A stretch of 64,000 nt of DNA from Hippopus hippopus (GCA_946811185.2 OX328099.1:18441859-18505858); one strand, 5' to 3'; positions 22,701 to 31,137 are shown, counted from the first letter of the stretch. Notes: a model not told the origin generated them from the sequence alone. Program-made: numbers and translations.

Positions 22701-24383
22701 CTTGTATTTGGAGAACTGAGGTCTGAGTTCAAAATAATGCTACCAGCGTACCTGTATTTTTTTTGTTAACATAATCTTGCATTACCCAAACCATGCCGTG
22801 TTTCTACGACCGTATGGAAAAAAGCCTTTGAAAACATTTTCAGAAATTGAGAAAATGCCGCTGAAAAGCATTCTATTTTTTGCCTTTTACATAATGTATT
22901 TATTATATGGGCTAAATTCATTATTTGAACCACATTTAGTTTGTGGTTTGCAAGTGTTTAGAAATTGAACGAGTTAATAAATTATGTCATTTGTAACAGT
23001 TTACCTTTTTTGTACATGCAAGACATCAAACCTTTGAATTATACATCTTTACCACACAATCTCGTGTCTTAACGACACCGAGGATGAAAGTATTTGAAAA
23101 CATTGTGAGAAAAGGAAAAAATGCTGGTAACCAGCATTTTCTCCTTTTCGCACAATGTTTCCTATCCTTGAACAACAAATTTCAACATTTGCGCCACAAT
23201 AAATTTGTAATCTGCAAACACTCTCAAAATGGACGAGTTTAAAATTTTGTCGTCAGATAAAGACATTAGATACTCAATAAGAAAAAGTTTTTAAAAAAAC
23301 TTTGCCAAAAAGGGAGTGATTGCTTGACGTAAACAATTATTCATTTTTTTCTGTCCACATTTTTGTAAAGAAATATTTAAAACCGCATATATAGAATAAT
23401 CTTCGGTACTTATGAATGATAAAATAACTGTTCTGATTTTGTTAACTTAAAAATTCATTGTGTAAATATCGTGTTGATGCATTTGAACAAGAATCAAAGA
23501 AATACTTCAAATCTAAAAATAATTTGTCTTCATCCAAAGGCCTGGCAGTCAGAATGGAGGAAAGCAAAATGGAAACAACGATAACAGACCCGGAAATGAT
23601 ACAAATGCTGACCAACCTGGCAACAACGAAAACGGCAGACCTGGCAGAAACAAAACTAAGCCTAACGACAATGAAGACGGCAAACCTAATAAAAACAACG
23701 GCAGTATTGAACCGAGAGATAATGGAAACAAAAATCAAAACAGTAAAGGAAATGGTAAACCTAACAATAATAATAACAGACCGAAGAACAGCGGTAATGG
23801 TAAACCTAACAACATCAATAATAACAATAAACCGAAGACCAACGGTAATAATAAACCAAGCAAAAACGGTAATGGCAGACCTAACAATAACGGAAACAGT
23901 AAACCTAGCGACAGCGATAAAGGAATAAGTAACGGTAAACCAAACAAAGGTAAACCAGACGGCAATGATAAACCAAACGACGAAGCAGAACCAAGCAATA
24001 ACGATAAACCAAACAATACTGGAAAGCCAAGCAAAAATGGCAACTCTGACAAACCTAGAAAACCGATCAAACCTAATAAACCAGATACAAATGACAATTC
24101 AGACACTCCGCAAACACCCAACAAACCCAACAACAATAAAAACCAAAACAACAATGAAAAACCTAACAGTAGCAGCAAACCAGACAACGGCAACAAACCA
24201 GACAATAATAAGAGCCAAAACGGCGGCAACAAACCAAACACGAACGAAAAAGCTAACAGCAGCAGCAAACCAAGCAACAACAAAGAACCAAACAACAAAG
24301 AAAAGCCCAACAACAGCAATAAACCAAACAACAACAACAAACCAAGCAAAAACGACGAAAAACGCAACAGGGGCAAAAAAACG

Positions 24384-24456
<73 letters not shown>

Positions 24457-24776
24457 GACCAAACAACAACAGACCAAACAACAATTATAACAAACCAAAC
24501 AACAACGACAAACCTACCAACAGAAACAAACCAAGCAACGGCAACAAACCAAACAACAACGAAAAACCTACCACCAGCAACAAACCAAACAAGACCGACA
24601 ACAAACCAGACAACAATGATGACCCAAACAAGAACGAAAAACCTAACAGCAGTAAGAAACCAAGCAATAACAACAAACCTAAAAAGCCCAAAGAAAATAA
24701 CACACCGATCAGCAATGGTAAACCCAAGAAACCAAACAACAAGAATTCTGACGATACTGAACAAAGTAGAGTTTAA
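16580..24776 (+). CDS. Six-exon gene for a secreted Asn/Lys/Pro-rich low-complexity protein (554 aa)
   Basis: Six exons (16580-16725, 18313-18407, 19804-19819, 20400-20497, 21550-21622, 23540-24776) join into an uninterrupted 1665-nt frame. All five introns are GT-AG, and each donor phase (2,1,2,1,2) fits the next acceptor. Residues 1-19 form a signal peptide (charged start, then a VALLVLLVLVGYASC core). Residues 31-46 are acidic, with a run of six Glu. Residues 49-142 are basic and probably helical, with Cys76, Cys111 and Cys125. Residues 143-554 are low complexity, dominated by Asn, Lys and Pro in units such as NNNKPSK and GNGKPNN, with polyAsn at 425-448; Gly is common in the first third. 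There are no membrane segments after the signal and no enzymatic motifs. I do not recognise the family. An acidic and Asn-rich secreted protein in a mollusc-like genome suggests extracellular or shell matrix, but this is inference. The start is the ATG directly preceding the signal peptide. Confidence 0.82.
16898..17172 (-). mobile_element. Old S2-type SINE in intron 1
   Basis: A diverged minus-strand copy of the SINE seen at 16137 and 58125. It shows the tail near AATGCTGATTTTAACGG, the middle CTTTCCAAGCCATTGG, and a tRNA-like head ending near the GCACGCTACC block. Confidence 0.6.
17471..17716. repeat. Two tandem copies of a 123-bp unit in intron 1
   Basis: Copy 1 is 17471-17593 and copy 2 is 17594-17716. 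Both run from GTACTTTGTTTTTAATGATG to GCGCCATTGTGA and differ at only a few positions, so the duplication is recent. Confidence 0.85.
17901..18112. repeat. Family A palindromic element in intron 1
   Basis: A complete copy running from TAACTGTTAGGCTGCTAAG to TTTAGCAGGATAGGGGTT (inverted ends). The central palindrome is at about 17945-18002 (GATCAGACTGCAC / GTGCAGTCTGATC). Confidence 0.8.
18313..18407 (+). CDS. Exon 2: basic helical segment with Cys76
   Basis: The acceptor TTATTTACAG ends at 18312 and the donor GTAAGG starts at 18408. The exon encodes residues 49-80. It ends in FSQIRPKLKACMK, a motif that recurs in shortened form in exon 4 and suggests an internal duplication. Confidence 0.8.
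18868..19133. repeat. Family C element in intron 2
   Basis: Full-length, with inverted ends ATGAGTCATACTATGGC and CACAGAGCATGGCTCAT. It contains the GTCAGCCTGC...GCTGGCTGAC hairpin near 19045-19080. Confidence 0.8.
19316..19500. repeat. Family E palindromic element in intron 2
   Basis: Contains the family signature GATTGGCTAAACCATTAG followed by AGTCAATCAGAAATTG, an inverted pair. The end AGGGACCGTATTTAACAACC matches other copies. Confidence 0.6.
19551..19760. repeat. Family A palindromic element in intron 2
   Basis: Runs from GTTAACCTTTGGCAGCTAAG to TTTAGTAGATTCAGGGTTAA. The central hairpin (GATCAAGATCAGACTGGAC against GTGCAGTCTGATCTTGG) has one mismatch. Confidence 0.8.
19804..19819 (+). 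CDS. Exon 3: 16-nt micro-exon
   Basis: Only 16 nt lie between acceptor TTGTATTTCAG and donor GTAAGTG. They encode most of RITKPN. Skipping this exon would join exon 2 to exon 4 in the wrong phase and reach TGA within three codons, so the frame requires it. Transcript data would settle it. Confidence 0.7.
20100..20355 (+). mobile_element. S3-type SINE in intron 3
   Basis: Shares with 39838-40110 the blocks CTTTCTTTCCGGGG, TTTCGCCTCTCACCTCTAA, CACTGACCGCCATGATAAG and a 3' tail AACTCCAATTCAAACAAAC. The CAAACAAACAAA tail suits a SINE 3' end. Confidence 0.6.
20400..20497 (+). CDS. Exon 4: basic segment with Cys111
   Basis: The acceptor TTATTTACAG ends at 20399 and the donor GTAAGG starts at 20498. 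The exon encodes residues 86-118 and contains FTSQLIKIKQC, which resembles the FSQIRPKLKAC of exon 2. Confidence 0.8.
20602..20666. repeat. 65-bp near-perfect palindrome in intron 4
   Basis: Two 32-bp arms (ATCAGTAGTTTC... and its reverse complement) flank one central base. A single position is mismatched. A family A fragment (GTGCAGTCTGATCTTG) lies just upstream at 20564-20580. Confidence 0.85.
20713..20875 (-). mobile_element. S5-type SINE fragment in intron 4
   Basis: Shares CTTAACGTTTCATCCGAAAG, ACTATCAGTAAGTTTAGATG and CAGCCGTGGGGCTCG with 34660-34840, where the inverted tRNA-like head is complete. Confidence 0.5.
21061..21285. repeat. Family B element with an altered hairpin, in intron 4
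   Basis: The flanks are typical (ATTGAAAGCACATGTAGGCG; AGCGTTCTTCCTCGGGG). The central stem is instead ACGAAAAATA / TATTTTTCGT, so both arms differ from the family yet still pair. Confidence 0.65.
21345..21445 (+). mobile_element. S1-type SINE 3' fragment
   Basis: Matches the 3' part of the SINE at 517-761: CTGGTGAAACCAAGGAC, TTGCCGTGATATAAC, AATTTTGAAAGCGGTGTAGA. No tRNA-like head is present. Confidence 0.55.
21550..21622 (+). CDS. Exon 5: Cys125 segment ending in an Arg/Pro/Lys-rich linker
   Basis: A T-rich tract and CAG end at 21549; the donor GTAAGT starts at 21623. The exon encodes residues 119-142, starting EEIVDICLKKLRS and ending in a basic proline linker that leads into the low-complexity tail. 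Confidence 0.8.
21690..21985 (+). mobile_element. S2-type tRNA-derived SINE in intron 5
   Basis: The tRNA-like head contains the B-box-like GGTTCGAATTCC at 21737-21748. It is followed by the S2 body (CAATTTCTTCCCGAGAATTG; TAGCCAGTGGCGTTGG) and the tail TTTAACACCAAACAAACAAG. Confidence 0.75.
22223..22265. repeat. Family A fragment in intron 5
   Basis: GTGCAGTCTGATCTTAC followed by a TTACACTTTTCGC tail. Only one hairpin arm is present. Confidence 0.5.
22785..22975. repeat. Degenerate family B element in intron 5
   Basis: Matches the family flank (CATGCCGTGTTTCTACGACC; GCCTTTGAAAACATTTTC). It retains GAGAAAATGC / GCATTCT in an eroded hairpin. Confidence 0.6.
23048..23268. repeat. Family B element in intron 5
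   Basis: A near-complete copy in the orientation opposite to 26573. Its hairpin AAAATGCTGGTAACCAGC ATTTT at about 23118-23142 is intact. Confidence 0.8.
23540..24776 (+). CDS. Exon 6: Asn/Lys/Pro-rich tail, with stop
   Basis: This terminal exon encodes residues 143-554 and ends with TAA at 24774-24776. The frame that fits exon 5 is the Asn-rich one; it opens only at about 23520 and has no early ATG. The overlapping Thr-, Leu-, Val- and Cys-rich open frames are shadows of the CAA/AAC-rich sequence. Two in-frame acceptors are possible: the AG ending at 23539 (better pyrimidine tract) or the one at 23548, which would remove three residues. Confidence 0.82.
24384..24455 (+). repeat. Pure (AAC)24 microsatellite encoding 24 Asn
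   Basis: Twenty-four uninterrupted AAC codons encode residues 425-448. The rest of the tail mixes AAC and AAT, so this run looks like a recent slippage expansion and is likely to vary in length. Confidence 0.9.
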
Positions 24777-24791
24777 TCCGGATAACATGAT

Positions 24792-24797
24792 AATAAA
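24792..24797 (+). terminator. AATAAA polyadenylation signal
   Basis: A canonical AATAAA hexamer lies 16 bases after the TAA of exon 6. It is close to the stop, so a later signal may be used instead. Confidence 0.4.
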
Positions 24798-24955
24798 GCG
24801 TAAATGTCACCTCGGTTAACAACAAAAACAGACCGGCAATCAACAAATTTCATCTTCGGACACTGGATGTTTCTGCCACTTTCGACTTCTATGACAACGG
24901 CAATACCAATTATACATATGAGAATGGCAAAGATACTTTTGTCGATCAAACTTGA
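24797..24955 (+). other. Possible alternative or frame-shifted coding tail after exon 6
   Basis: In a frame +2 relative to exon 6, an open stretch runs from 24797 to TGA at 24953-24955. It reads through NNKNRPAINK, LDVSATFDFYDNGN and YTYENGKDTF. This is hydrophilic, Asn/Gly/Tyr-rich and protein-like, unlike random translation. It could be an alternative terminal exon (the AG ending at 24798 would be phase-compatible with exon 5, but lacks a pyrimidine tract), the original C-terminus lost by frameshift, or chance. Confidence 0.35.
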
Positions 24956-25618
24956 ATTCAGTATTAAAAGTAGCTTAGAAAATATTCTATGAAAACATTT
25001 ATTGTATAACTGTAAATTTTCAGGCTCATCCGTGCATTGTGCGCGAAAAAAATCGGACATGACAGGAAAAGTCCGTATTTTGAAAATACGGTACATAATC
25101 GCAATATTTTGTTATTGAAATTTGTGTATGACAAGAGGAATAATGTTACTTTTCTGGACCAGGACCGTTACTTTAACATAATATTTCGTATGTGTATTGT
25201 GCTAAAAATCTTGGGTTCAACTGAATTTTTATTAAGTCCATTCTGCGCATGTTATGCTTTTATGATACCTTCATAGTTTGTGAAGTCCTGTCCTAAAACA
25301 TCCTTCGAAAATTGAAAGTAATGGCATCAATCAAAATTCTTAACTTGCCCCAAAGAGACTGTGGTCCTCTGCAAAAAGGCACAGAAAAAGAAAAACATAA
25401 AAAAAAAGTTTTAACCTGACTATGGAGGTAAAATACGGCGCACGTAAGATCGGATTGCAGTTATGTGCCGTCTGATCTTAGTCTACACTCTCCAGACCGA
25501 ATCCAGTTTTTTTTAGGTAGCGTGTATCTATTAATTCAGTAGAATAAGGACAGACTCTTTTCTTACCTTGTGGTCAAGCGGCTTCACAATATTTTTTTCT
25601 CTATTCTCAAGAGTAAAT
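24956..25618. other. No supportable gene; family A fragment
   Basis: AT-rich 3' flank of the spliced gene. A family A core remnant lies at 25438-25494 (GCACGTAAGATCGGATTGCA). A 79-codon open frame at 25037-25276 has no recognisable motif. Confidence 0.45.
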
Positions 25619-25830
25619 AAACCCTAAAGCTTCTAATCTAGACTCAAAGACCTGTTGCGGACAATGTAGATCAAGATCAGTCTGCACAGAACGTGCAGTC
25701 TGATCTTGGTTCTACACTGTCCGATAAGGAGATAATTCTCTCCAAAATTCACCTTTGAAATATAAACTTTTGTTTTTTTGCTATCAACTTGAAAAAATCA
25801 TTTCACTTATTTTGCAAGACAAGAATTAAC
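25619..25830. repeat. Family A element
   Basis: Hairpin AGATCAAGATCAGTCTGCAC / GTGCAGTCTGATCTTGG with ACTGTCCGATAAGGAGATA. It abuts the next family B copy and shares a TTAACCCTT boundary. Confidence 0.8.
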
Positions 25831-26038
25831 CCTTTATCAAACGACAAAATTTTAGCTTTGTCCAAATTGCGATCATTTGCAGATGACAAATTAAATGTTA
25901 CTTGAAAAATAAAAAATTGTCCTTCAACAGAAAGAAAACATTGTGGGAAAAGGAGAAAATGCTGGTCACCAGCATTTTCTCCTTTTCCTACAATGTTTTC
26001 AAAAGGCTTCTGCCTCAAGGTGAAGGAAAAGGATTAAT
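25826..26038. repeat. Family B element
   Basis: Starts TTAACCCTTTATCAAACGAC. Its hairpin GGAGAAAATGCTGGTCACCA continues into GCATTTTCTCC, and it ends GAAAAGGATTAATG. Confidence 0.85.
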
Positions 26039-26572
26039 GAGAGTTACCTGCCCTAAGCGTCTCCTTTGTTGAAGTGTTCATGGAAAATATGAGCCAATGA
26101 CTAATCGATATTAGCAAACGTCATCTTGGGGTTACCCTTTCTTCTCCAGACTATATTTAGAAATATCGAATTTGTATCGAGAAAAAGTGTGAAAAATACC
26201 TGTGCTCCTTTGAATCTGATATGTTTAAAGCTCATATATAGCTTTAAGAAACAATAATGACAAAGTTTGACACATCTCAGAATGTTTTCGAGTGGCCAAT
26301 GAGACGGCTTATTCAGAACTGCCCTAAAATCAACCTCATAATAATCCTCTGCTTTAACAGGAAAGCGTTAGAAAGCTGTTATACTCGAAGTACAATATAT
26401 GAGGGATCTATGCAAATCGAGGCTTTTCAAAATTGATTTAAATAGAGATAGTAGTAGCAAAGATTTATGTTTATTTCACGTAGAAGTGCACTTCCGGTTG
26501 AAATTTACCTGGGATTATATACAACATGTGATGTGTAGAGGATACTGGTGAGTGCAAGATTGTTATTTACTT

Positions 26573-26810
26573 AACTCTTTACCAGACGACAAAAAGTTAA
26601 ACTCGTCCAAATTCAAAACAGTTGCAGACGACGAATCAAATGTGGCATCAATGATGAGATATGTCTCTGAAAGGGTAAAAAGAAACATTGATGGAAAAAG
26701 GAGAAAATATTGGTTACCAGCATTTTCTCCTTTTCCCACAAAGTTTCCAAAAGTAGTCTTCTCCAAGGTGTTTTTAAAACTCGGAATAGTGTTGTATAGT
26801 CAAACGGTGG
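26573..26810. repeat. Family B element
   Basis: TTAACTCTTTACCAGACGAC start and GCAGACGACGAATCAAATG flank. The hairpin GGAGAAAATATTGGTTACCA has one mismatch. Confidence 0.8.
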
Positions 26811-26825
26811 TGTTTCTCTTTGAAA

Positions 26826-26915
26826 AGTACAAGAAGATTGGGGGAGAAAAAAGAAAATACTACTAGGTAGCGTTTCTCCTTTTCTTGCTATATTTTCAAA
26901 AGCCTTCTTGCTCAA
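26826..26915. repeat. Second, diverged family B hairpin directly downstream
   Basis: GAGAAAAAAGAAAATACTAC and GTAGCGTTTCTCCTTTTC form a weaker hairpin, followed by TTTTCAAAAGCCTTCTTGC. Confidence 0.6.
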
Positions 26916-27001
26916 AATAATACAACCACGAGAATGTTTCGTCATTGGTAATTGTTTCACTGCAAATGCATTCTTTTGCACGTATTTCGTACTTGATGGA
27001 C

Positions 27002-27220
27002 GTTAACTCTTTACAAAACGGCAAAATTTCAGTCTTGCTCAGACTGAAAGTATTTGCAGACGACAAAATGAAAGTGCCTCAAAATTTAAAATTTGGCTCT
27101 AAAGTGTAGAAAACATTGTGGGAAAAGGAGAAAATGCTTGTTATCAGGATTTTCTCCTTTTCCTACAATGTTTTCAAAAGCGTTCTTTCTCAGGGTCGTT
27201 AACACTCGGGATTGTGTGGT
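27002..27220. repeat. Family B element
   Basis: GTTAACTCTTTACAAAACGG start. The hairpin GAGAAAATGCTTGTTATCAG has an imperfect loop. GGGATTGTGTGGTAACGGGG end. Confidence 0.8.
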
Positions 27221-27350
27221 AACGGGGTCAAAATAGAACAGTAAGAGTGAATGGACATATGAAATTTGTACGGTATGGAACCTAACGAAAACATTATGAC
27301 AAATAGATAGATTGCTCTGTTCGGGCAATTTCTCTATTCGTCACAGTGCT

Positions 27351-27557
27351 TTAACCCTTAGGCTGCTAAATGCGACTCACTAACCTTTAGCGGACACTGT
27401 AGATCAAGATCAGACTGCACAGAACGTGCAGTCTGATCTTTAATCTAAACTGTCCGATCGGGAGATATTTTTCTCTAAACAACAAGTTTAAAATAGCAAC
27501 ATTTCGGTTTTTACTACGAGCTTAAAAGTTTCGTTTAACTTATTTAGCAGAATAAGG
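27351..27557. repeat. Family A element, full length
   Basis: Shows the family's inverted ends best: TTAACCCTTAGGCTGCTAAA and TTTAGCAGAATAAGGG. The central hairpin lies at about 27399-27447. Confidence 0.85.
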
Positions 27558-27844
27558 GAAAACAGATTTTCTAACCCGAATAACAAGTTGAGTCCACGTG
27601 GGGGAAAAAAGAGAAAGTAGTACGTGCCGAATGTTTATGTATCTAGATTGCCTGTACATGTATGTATTCATTTCTGTTCGAACTTATAGAAAAATATACG
27701 CGAGGTATTGATTGAATGGTCTACAGATGTTTTCCTTTTCTCATTTTATTGCCTAGAGCTCTTATTCTCGCTCCCGTTTCTTCTTTACTATGGAGAATAG
27801 GTCCTATTCACCAGTCATTCTTAACAATATTACTATTCCTACTC

Positions 27845-28075
27845 TTCAAGATTTTTGGTGTCCGTGGTTGTGAGATAGAGCGTCGGTCTCGTAACCATAA
27901 AGTCCCGAGTTCGATACCCGGGAGCGGGTGTCAACTTTTGGATTGATCGTTGGCCCACATATTCGGCGCAAGTACTGGTGTAGTTCCCAGGAAGCAGAAT
28001 GGAGAGAGATTAGTATTCAAGTTGTATGAACTTGTTTTTCAATCGATGTGAAATAAATACGTTTAAAGTAAGATT
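27845..28075 (+). mobile_element. S4-type tRNA-derived SINE
   Basis: The tRNA-like head shows GTGAGATAGAGCGTCGGTC and GAGTTCGATACCCGGGAG (about 27862-27925). A non-tRNA body follows with GTGTAGTTCCCAGGAAGC and a poly-T end, so this is not a functional tRNA gene. Confidence 0.7.
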
Positions 28076-28082
28076 TTTTTTT

Positions 28083-28225
28083 TTTTGAATTTGAATGTAA
28101 CACAACTTATGACTGGCTAAAACAAATGGTTTAGCCAATCAGATGATGTGTTACTGTCAAATTTAGAAAATTCTGGAGAATAAGACTAAGATCGTTCTTA
28201 GGAATGATTGGTGCATACGGACCTA
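28083..28225. repeat. Family E palindromic element
   Basis: TGTAACACAACTTATGACTG on the left and CAGATGATGTGTTACTG on the right form the arms, with the TTTAGCCAATCAG centre. Confidence 0.65.
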
Positions 28226-28604
28226 GGCAAAACTTTTTCATCATAAATGTACTTGCATTTCAAAGCCTTTGAGATCAGTGTGGAAATGTGCAGTAAATCC
28301 AGTAAATTCTTTTAATCCTGCGTCACACGATGAAATTTAAATCACAAAACGTGCAGTCTGATCTTGGATATACACCCTGCGCCGCTTGATGCTAATCTTT
28401 GACCAAAATTAGCATCAAATGCATCGAAAACATATCTATAGGCCTCATGAATAGTCGAATCAATTTAGTTGACGAAAGAGATAAGAGTAAAAATATCATA
28501 ACACTTTTATTTCTTATAAGTAGGTCCTTCGTTCTTTATACTTTTGCTTCGAATCTGAAAACATCACCGTAAAATACCGAGAAGCTTAATGAGCCAACGT
28601 TTGA

Positions 28605-28730
28605 CAGATTTATACACGAAAACAACTTTGTGGTAAAAGAAGAAATTGCTCGTACGAGCAATTTCTTCTTTTACCACAATGTTTTCCAAAGCCGTCTGCT
28701 GCAGCACGCAGAAGGTCGTCTGCAAGGGGT
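28605..28730. repeat. Family B element with a perfect variant hairpin
   Basis: The stem at 28630-28677 is a perfect 48-bp palindrome (GTGGTAAAAGAAGAAATTGC and its complement). Its sequence differs from the family consensus at several paired sites. Confidence 0.75.
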
Positions 28731-29842
28731 GAATATTCAAAATGTAATCCAAATAAAGAGTATACAAAGAGTCTTTCTTTCAAATTCCTTACGAGATGTT
28801 AACTTTTCAATATTTACCCAGTAGCATCCATATTTTCATTGAATTGAAAGGGAAACCTTTGAACTACAAGCTGTTTACACATCCGCGGAGAGAATAAGTT
28901 CCTTCTTTTCTGTATATTGTACCCTTTTTTCTCATTTTTTGTATGATGAACTCCCGAGGATTTTTCAGAAAACAAGTTGATCATATACCATTATACTATA
29001 TGAAAGATAGTTCTTAGTAAACTTTTTCTTTTATTTTTTGAGATCAGGAACTCTAAGAAGTATTGCTTGTTATAATAATTATTGCTGCTTTTCTAGTTTT
29101 CTGTACAAATTATAAAAGACATTTTCCTTTTCTGTCAGTGTTTTCCTTTGTGTCACTAGAAGTGACAGGTATGAAAATAAACAGAATTTTTTTGTTTCGA
29201 TTCTTAAAGGGGGCTTAATAGATTCTTATAATCTCAGTCTTCAAATAAGCCGGTAGCTGGCATATCATAAGTAAAGAAAACAGACAAAAGTAAGAAAAAG
29301 TTTTTCAACGGTATTTCCTGAATGGGCTACGTAGCCTCTATAGGTGTTTTTAGATTTTGAGTCAGATTTTCACAAAGACAAGTGGGAATGTCACATAATC
29401 GCAGCTATCGAAGATTCAGAAGTATTCAACTCCGTATGATGACGTCATATTTGATGTAATAATTTTCAAAAGACGGGATTACCGATCGCAAAAAGACCAC
29501 CCTAAAATTGCACTGTTTTAGGGAACCGCACCGTTAACAGAAGGAAAAATATAATTATGTAGTTGTTGTTAATTGGTATTTCAAAAGAATTTTTTTCCTG
29601 CATAAAAACTTGATAGCCCCCTTTAAGCTCTCAAATTGGTTAAAAAGAGAAACCCAGCCAAAGATTTAAACCAATATATTTGGATTTTAAAGTTTTTTTA
29701 GTCAGAAAACATTTGACCGCATTGGACATAGTAGATCGAGATCTGGCTGCGCAGTATGATTTTGAGCTACGTTGCTCGTAAAAGCTAACAAAGTCGAATT
29801 AAGCAGGCCAAGGGTTAATGACATGGAATACTAATAAGATTT
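28731..29842. other. No supportable gene; a degenerate family A remnant
   Basis: AT-rich. A worn family A copy is visible at 29722-29820 (AGATCGAGATCTGGCTGCGC; AGCAGGCCAAGGGTTAATG). Nothing else recognised. Confidence 0.45.
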
Positions 29843-30105
29843 GAGCCGTGCTTTGTGAAAAGGGGGCTTAATGCATCTGCGAAAAGTATCGACCCAGGTC
29901 AGCCTGCGCAGTCCGCGCAGGCTGACCTGGGCCGAAACTTTTCGCTATCGGTCAATTTCCTGTATGTCCAAGGACCACTCTTCCTCAAGATTCAGTCAAT
30001 CATTAGACTAAGTGGATTTTATGCATCCCTTGTTATGTGATGACTTGCTTGGTAAATTACATCACAGAGATGCATTAAGCCCCCTTTTGCCAGAGCACGG
30101 CTCAT
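29843..30105. repeat. Family C element
   Basis: Full-length, with a perfect hairpin GGTCAGCCTGCGCAGTCCG at about 29898-29916 returning at 29917-29930. Ends GAGCCGTGCTTTGTG and CCAGAGCACGGCTCAT. Confidence 0.85.
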
Positions 30106-30153
30106 TTATAATTTGTCAAAAGACAGTCTGAATTTCGTCATTTTTTCTTTCAG

Positions 30154-30289
30154 CAAAATGACTAAGAATGAAGATGATATTGCTAGTTTTATTGATATCC
30201 ATCCAGTACTTTGCCACGATTTCAGCAATTTGTGTACCGTCTCAATCGTTGAATGGGAAATACAATTGAATAAAAGCAAAAGCAAATAA
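30154..30289 (+). CDS. Possible orphan terminal exon (43 codons from ATG)
   Basis: A strong acceptor TTTTTTCTTTCAG ends at 30153, and only one frame is open after it (phase 2). From ATG 30158 it reads KNEDDIASFID..., then HPVLCHDFSNLCTV, to TAA at 30287-30289. AATAAA overlaps the stop and also occurs at 30269. The phase matches donors of exons 1, 3 and 5 of the upstream gene, and its start CAAAATGACTAAG resembles exon 4's CAAGATGACACAG. It could be an alternative last exon, part of a paralogue, or chance. Confidence 0.35.
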
Positions 30290-30441
30290 AATGACTTGCA
30301 AGAAACTCTTTCGAACGTACAGAGAGAGAGGGGATTACTTTGTCCTTAGTTTTCTTTCATTTAATAATAGAACCAGAAAGAAATATGCTATTAAAAAAGA
30401 ATTATATCAAACATTATGAGACATATAAAATTTTTGAAGAA

Positions 30442-30674
30442 ATGAGCCACGCTCTGGCAAAGGGAGTTTAAATCATCTCCATGATGCTTTATACCGAGCA
30501 GGTCATCATATAGCCATGGACCACTAAAATCGAGTGTGCAACAACTGGCTGAATCATGTCATAGAATGGTCCTTGGACACGTAGGAAATTTACCAATAGC
30601 AAACACCTTCGACCCAGATCATGAATCAATACTTTTTGCATGAGCATCGAACCCCTTTTTCACAGAGCAAGACT
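30442..30674. repeat. Family C element, hairpin largely lost
   Basis: Inverted ends ATGAGCCACGCTCTGGC and TTTCACAGAGCAAGACT. The GC-rich core is reduced to GACCCAGATCATGAATC. Confidence 0.7.
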
Positions 30675-30680
30675 AAAATG

Positions 30681-30914
30681 TATTTGCGTAAAGTGTCGTC
30701 TCGGATCAGCCTGCGCAGTCCGCGCAGGCTAATCCGAAACGACACTTTCCGTTTTTATGTAATTTTCTGTTTTGCGCAAGTCTGCTGAAAAACAAAATCT
30801 AATGTAGACGTAAAGTGCCGTCTCGGATTAGCCTGCGCGGACTGCGCAGGCTGATCCGGGATGACACTTTACGCAAATGTCCGAACGCCCCTTTTCGCGT
30901 GTTGCGAGCCATAT
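30681..30914. repeat. Family D element, left end missing
   Basis: Two hairpins with GCCTGCGCAGTCCGCGCAGG and GCCTGCGCGGACTGCGCAGG, ending GTTGCGAGCCATAT. Confidence 0.8.
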
Positions 30915-31137
30915 AATCGCAGTATAGAAATATGTCGTACCTTAGGTTTATTGGGAGGGCTGTCAGATCTTTCTTGTAAAGTATGGAAAATCACTTTTTT
31001 TTGTCACTGGTGTTTCAGCATGATGTAATAGATGTAAGTCAGCCATGGAGACAGAATGCTTTTATTCAGCCATGTTAGCTGGCTGTACAGGGATCCGGCA
31101 TGGCTTAACTGTGAAGATACAAGGATTTGAACCCGGA

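Noticed and set aside
23458..23928. 156-codon plus-strand frame starting at an ATG at 23458
   Set aside because: It uses the wrong frame for exon 5 and covers intron sequence before the acceptor at 23539. Its openness comes from the low-complexity exon.
23735..24819. Long Leu-, Val-, Cys- and Thr-rich open frames over the CAA/AAC-rich region on both strands
   Set aside because: They are translations of one repetitive sequence in wrong frames. Only the Asn-rich plus-strand frame joins the upstream exons in phase.
27845..27930. Possible functional tRNA gene
   Set aside because: A tRNA-like head is present, but a SINE body follows and the same 3' part recurs at 14036. It fits a SINE better.
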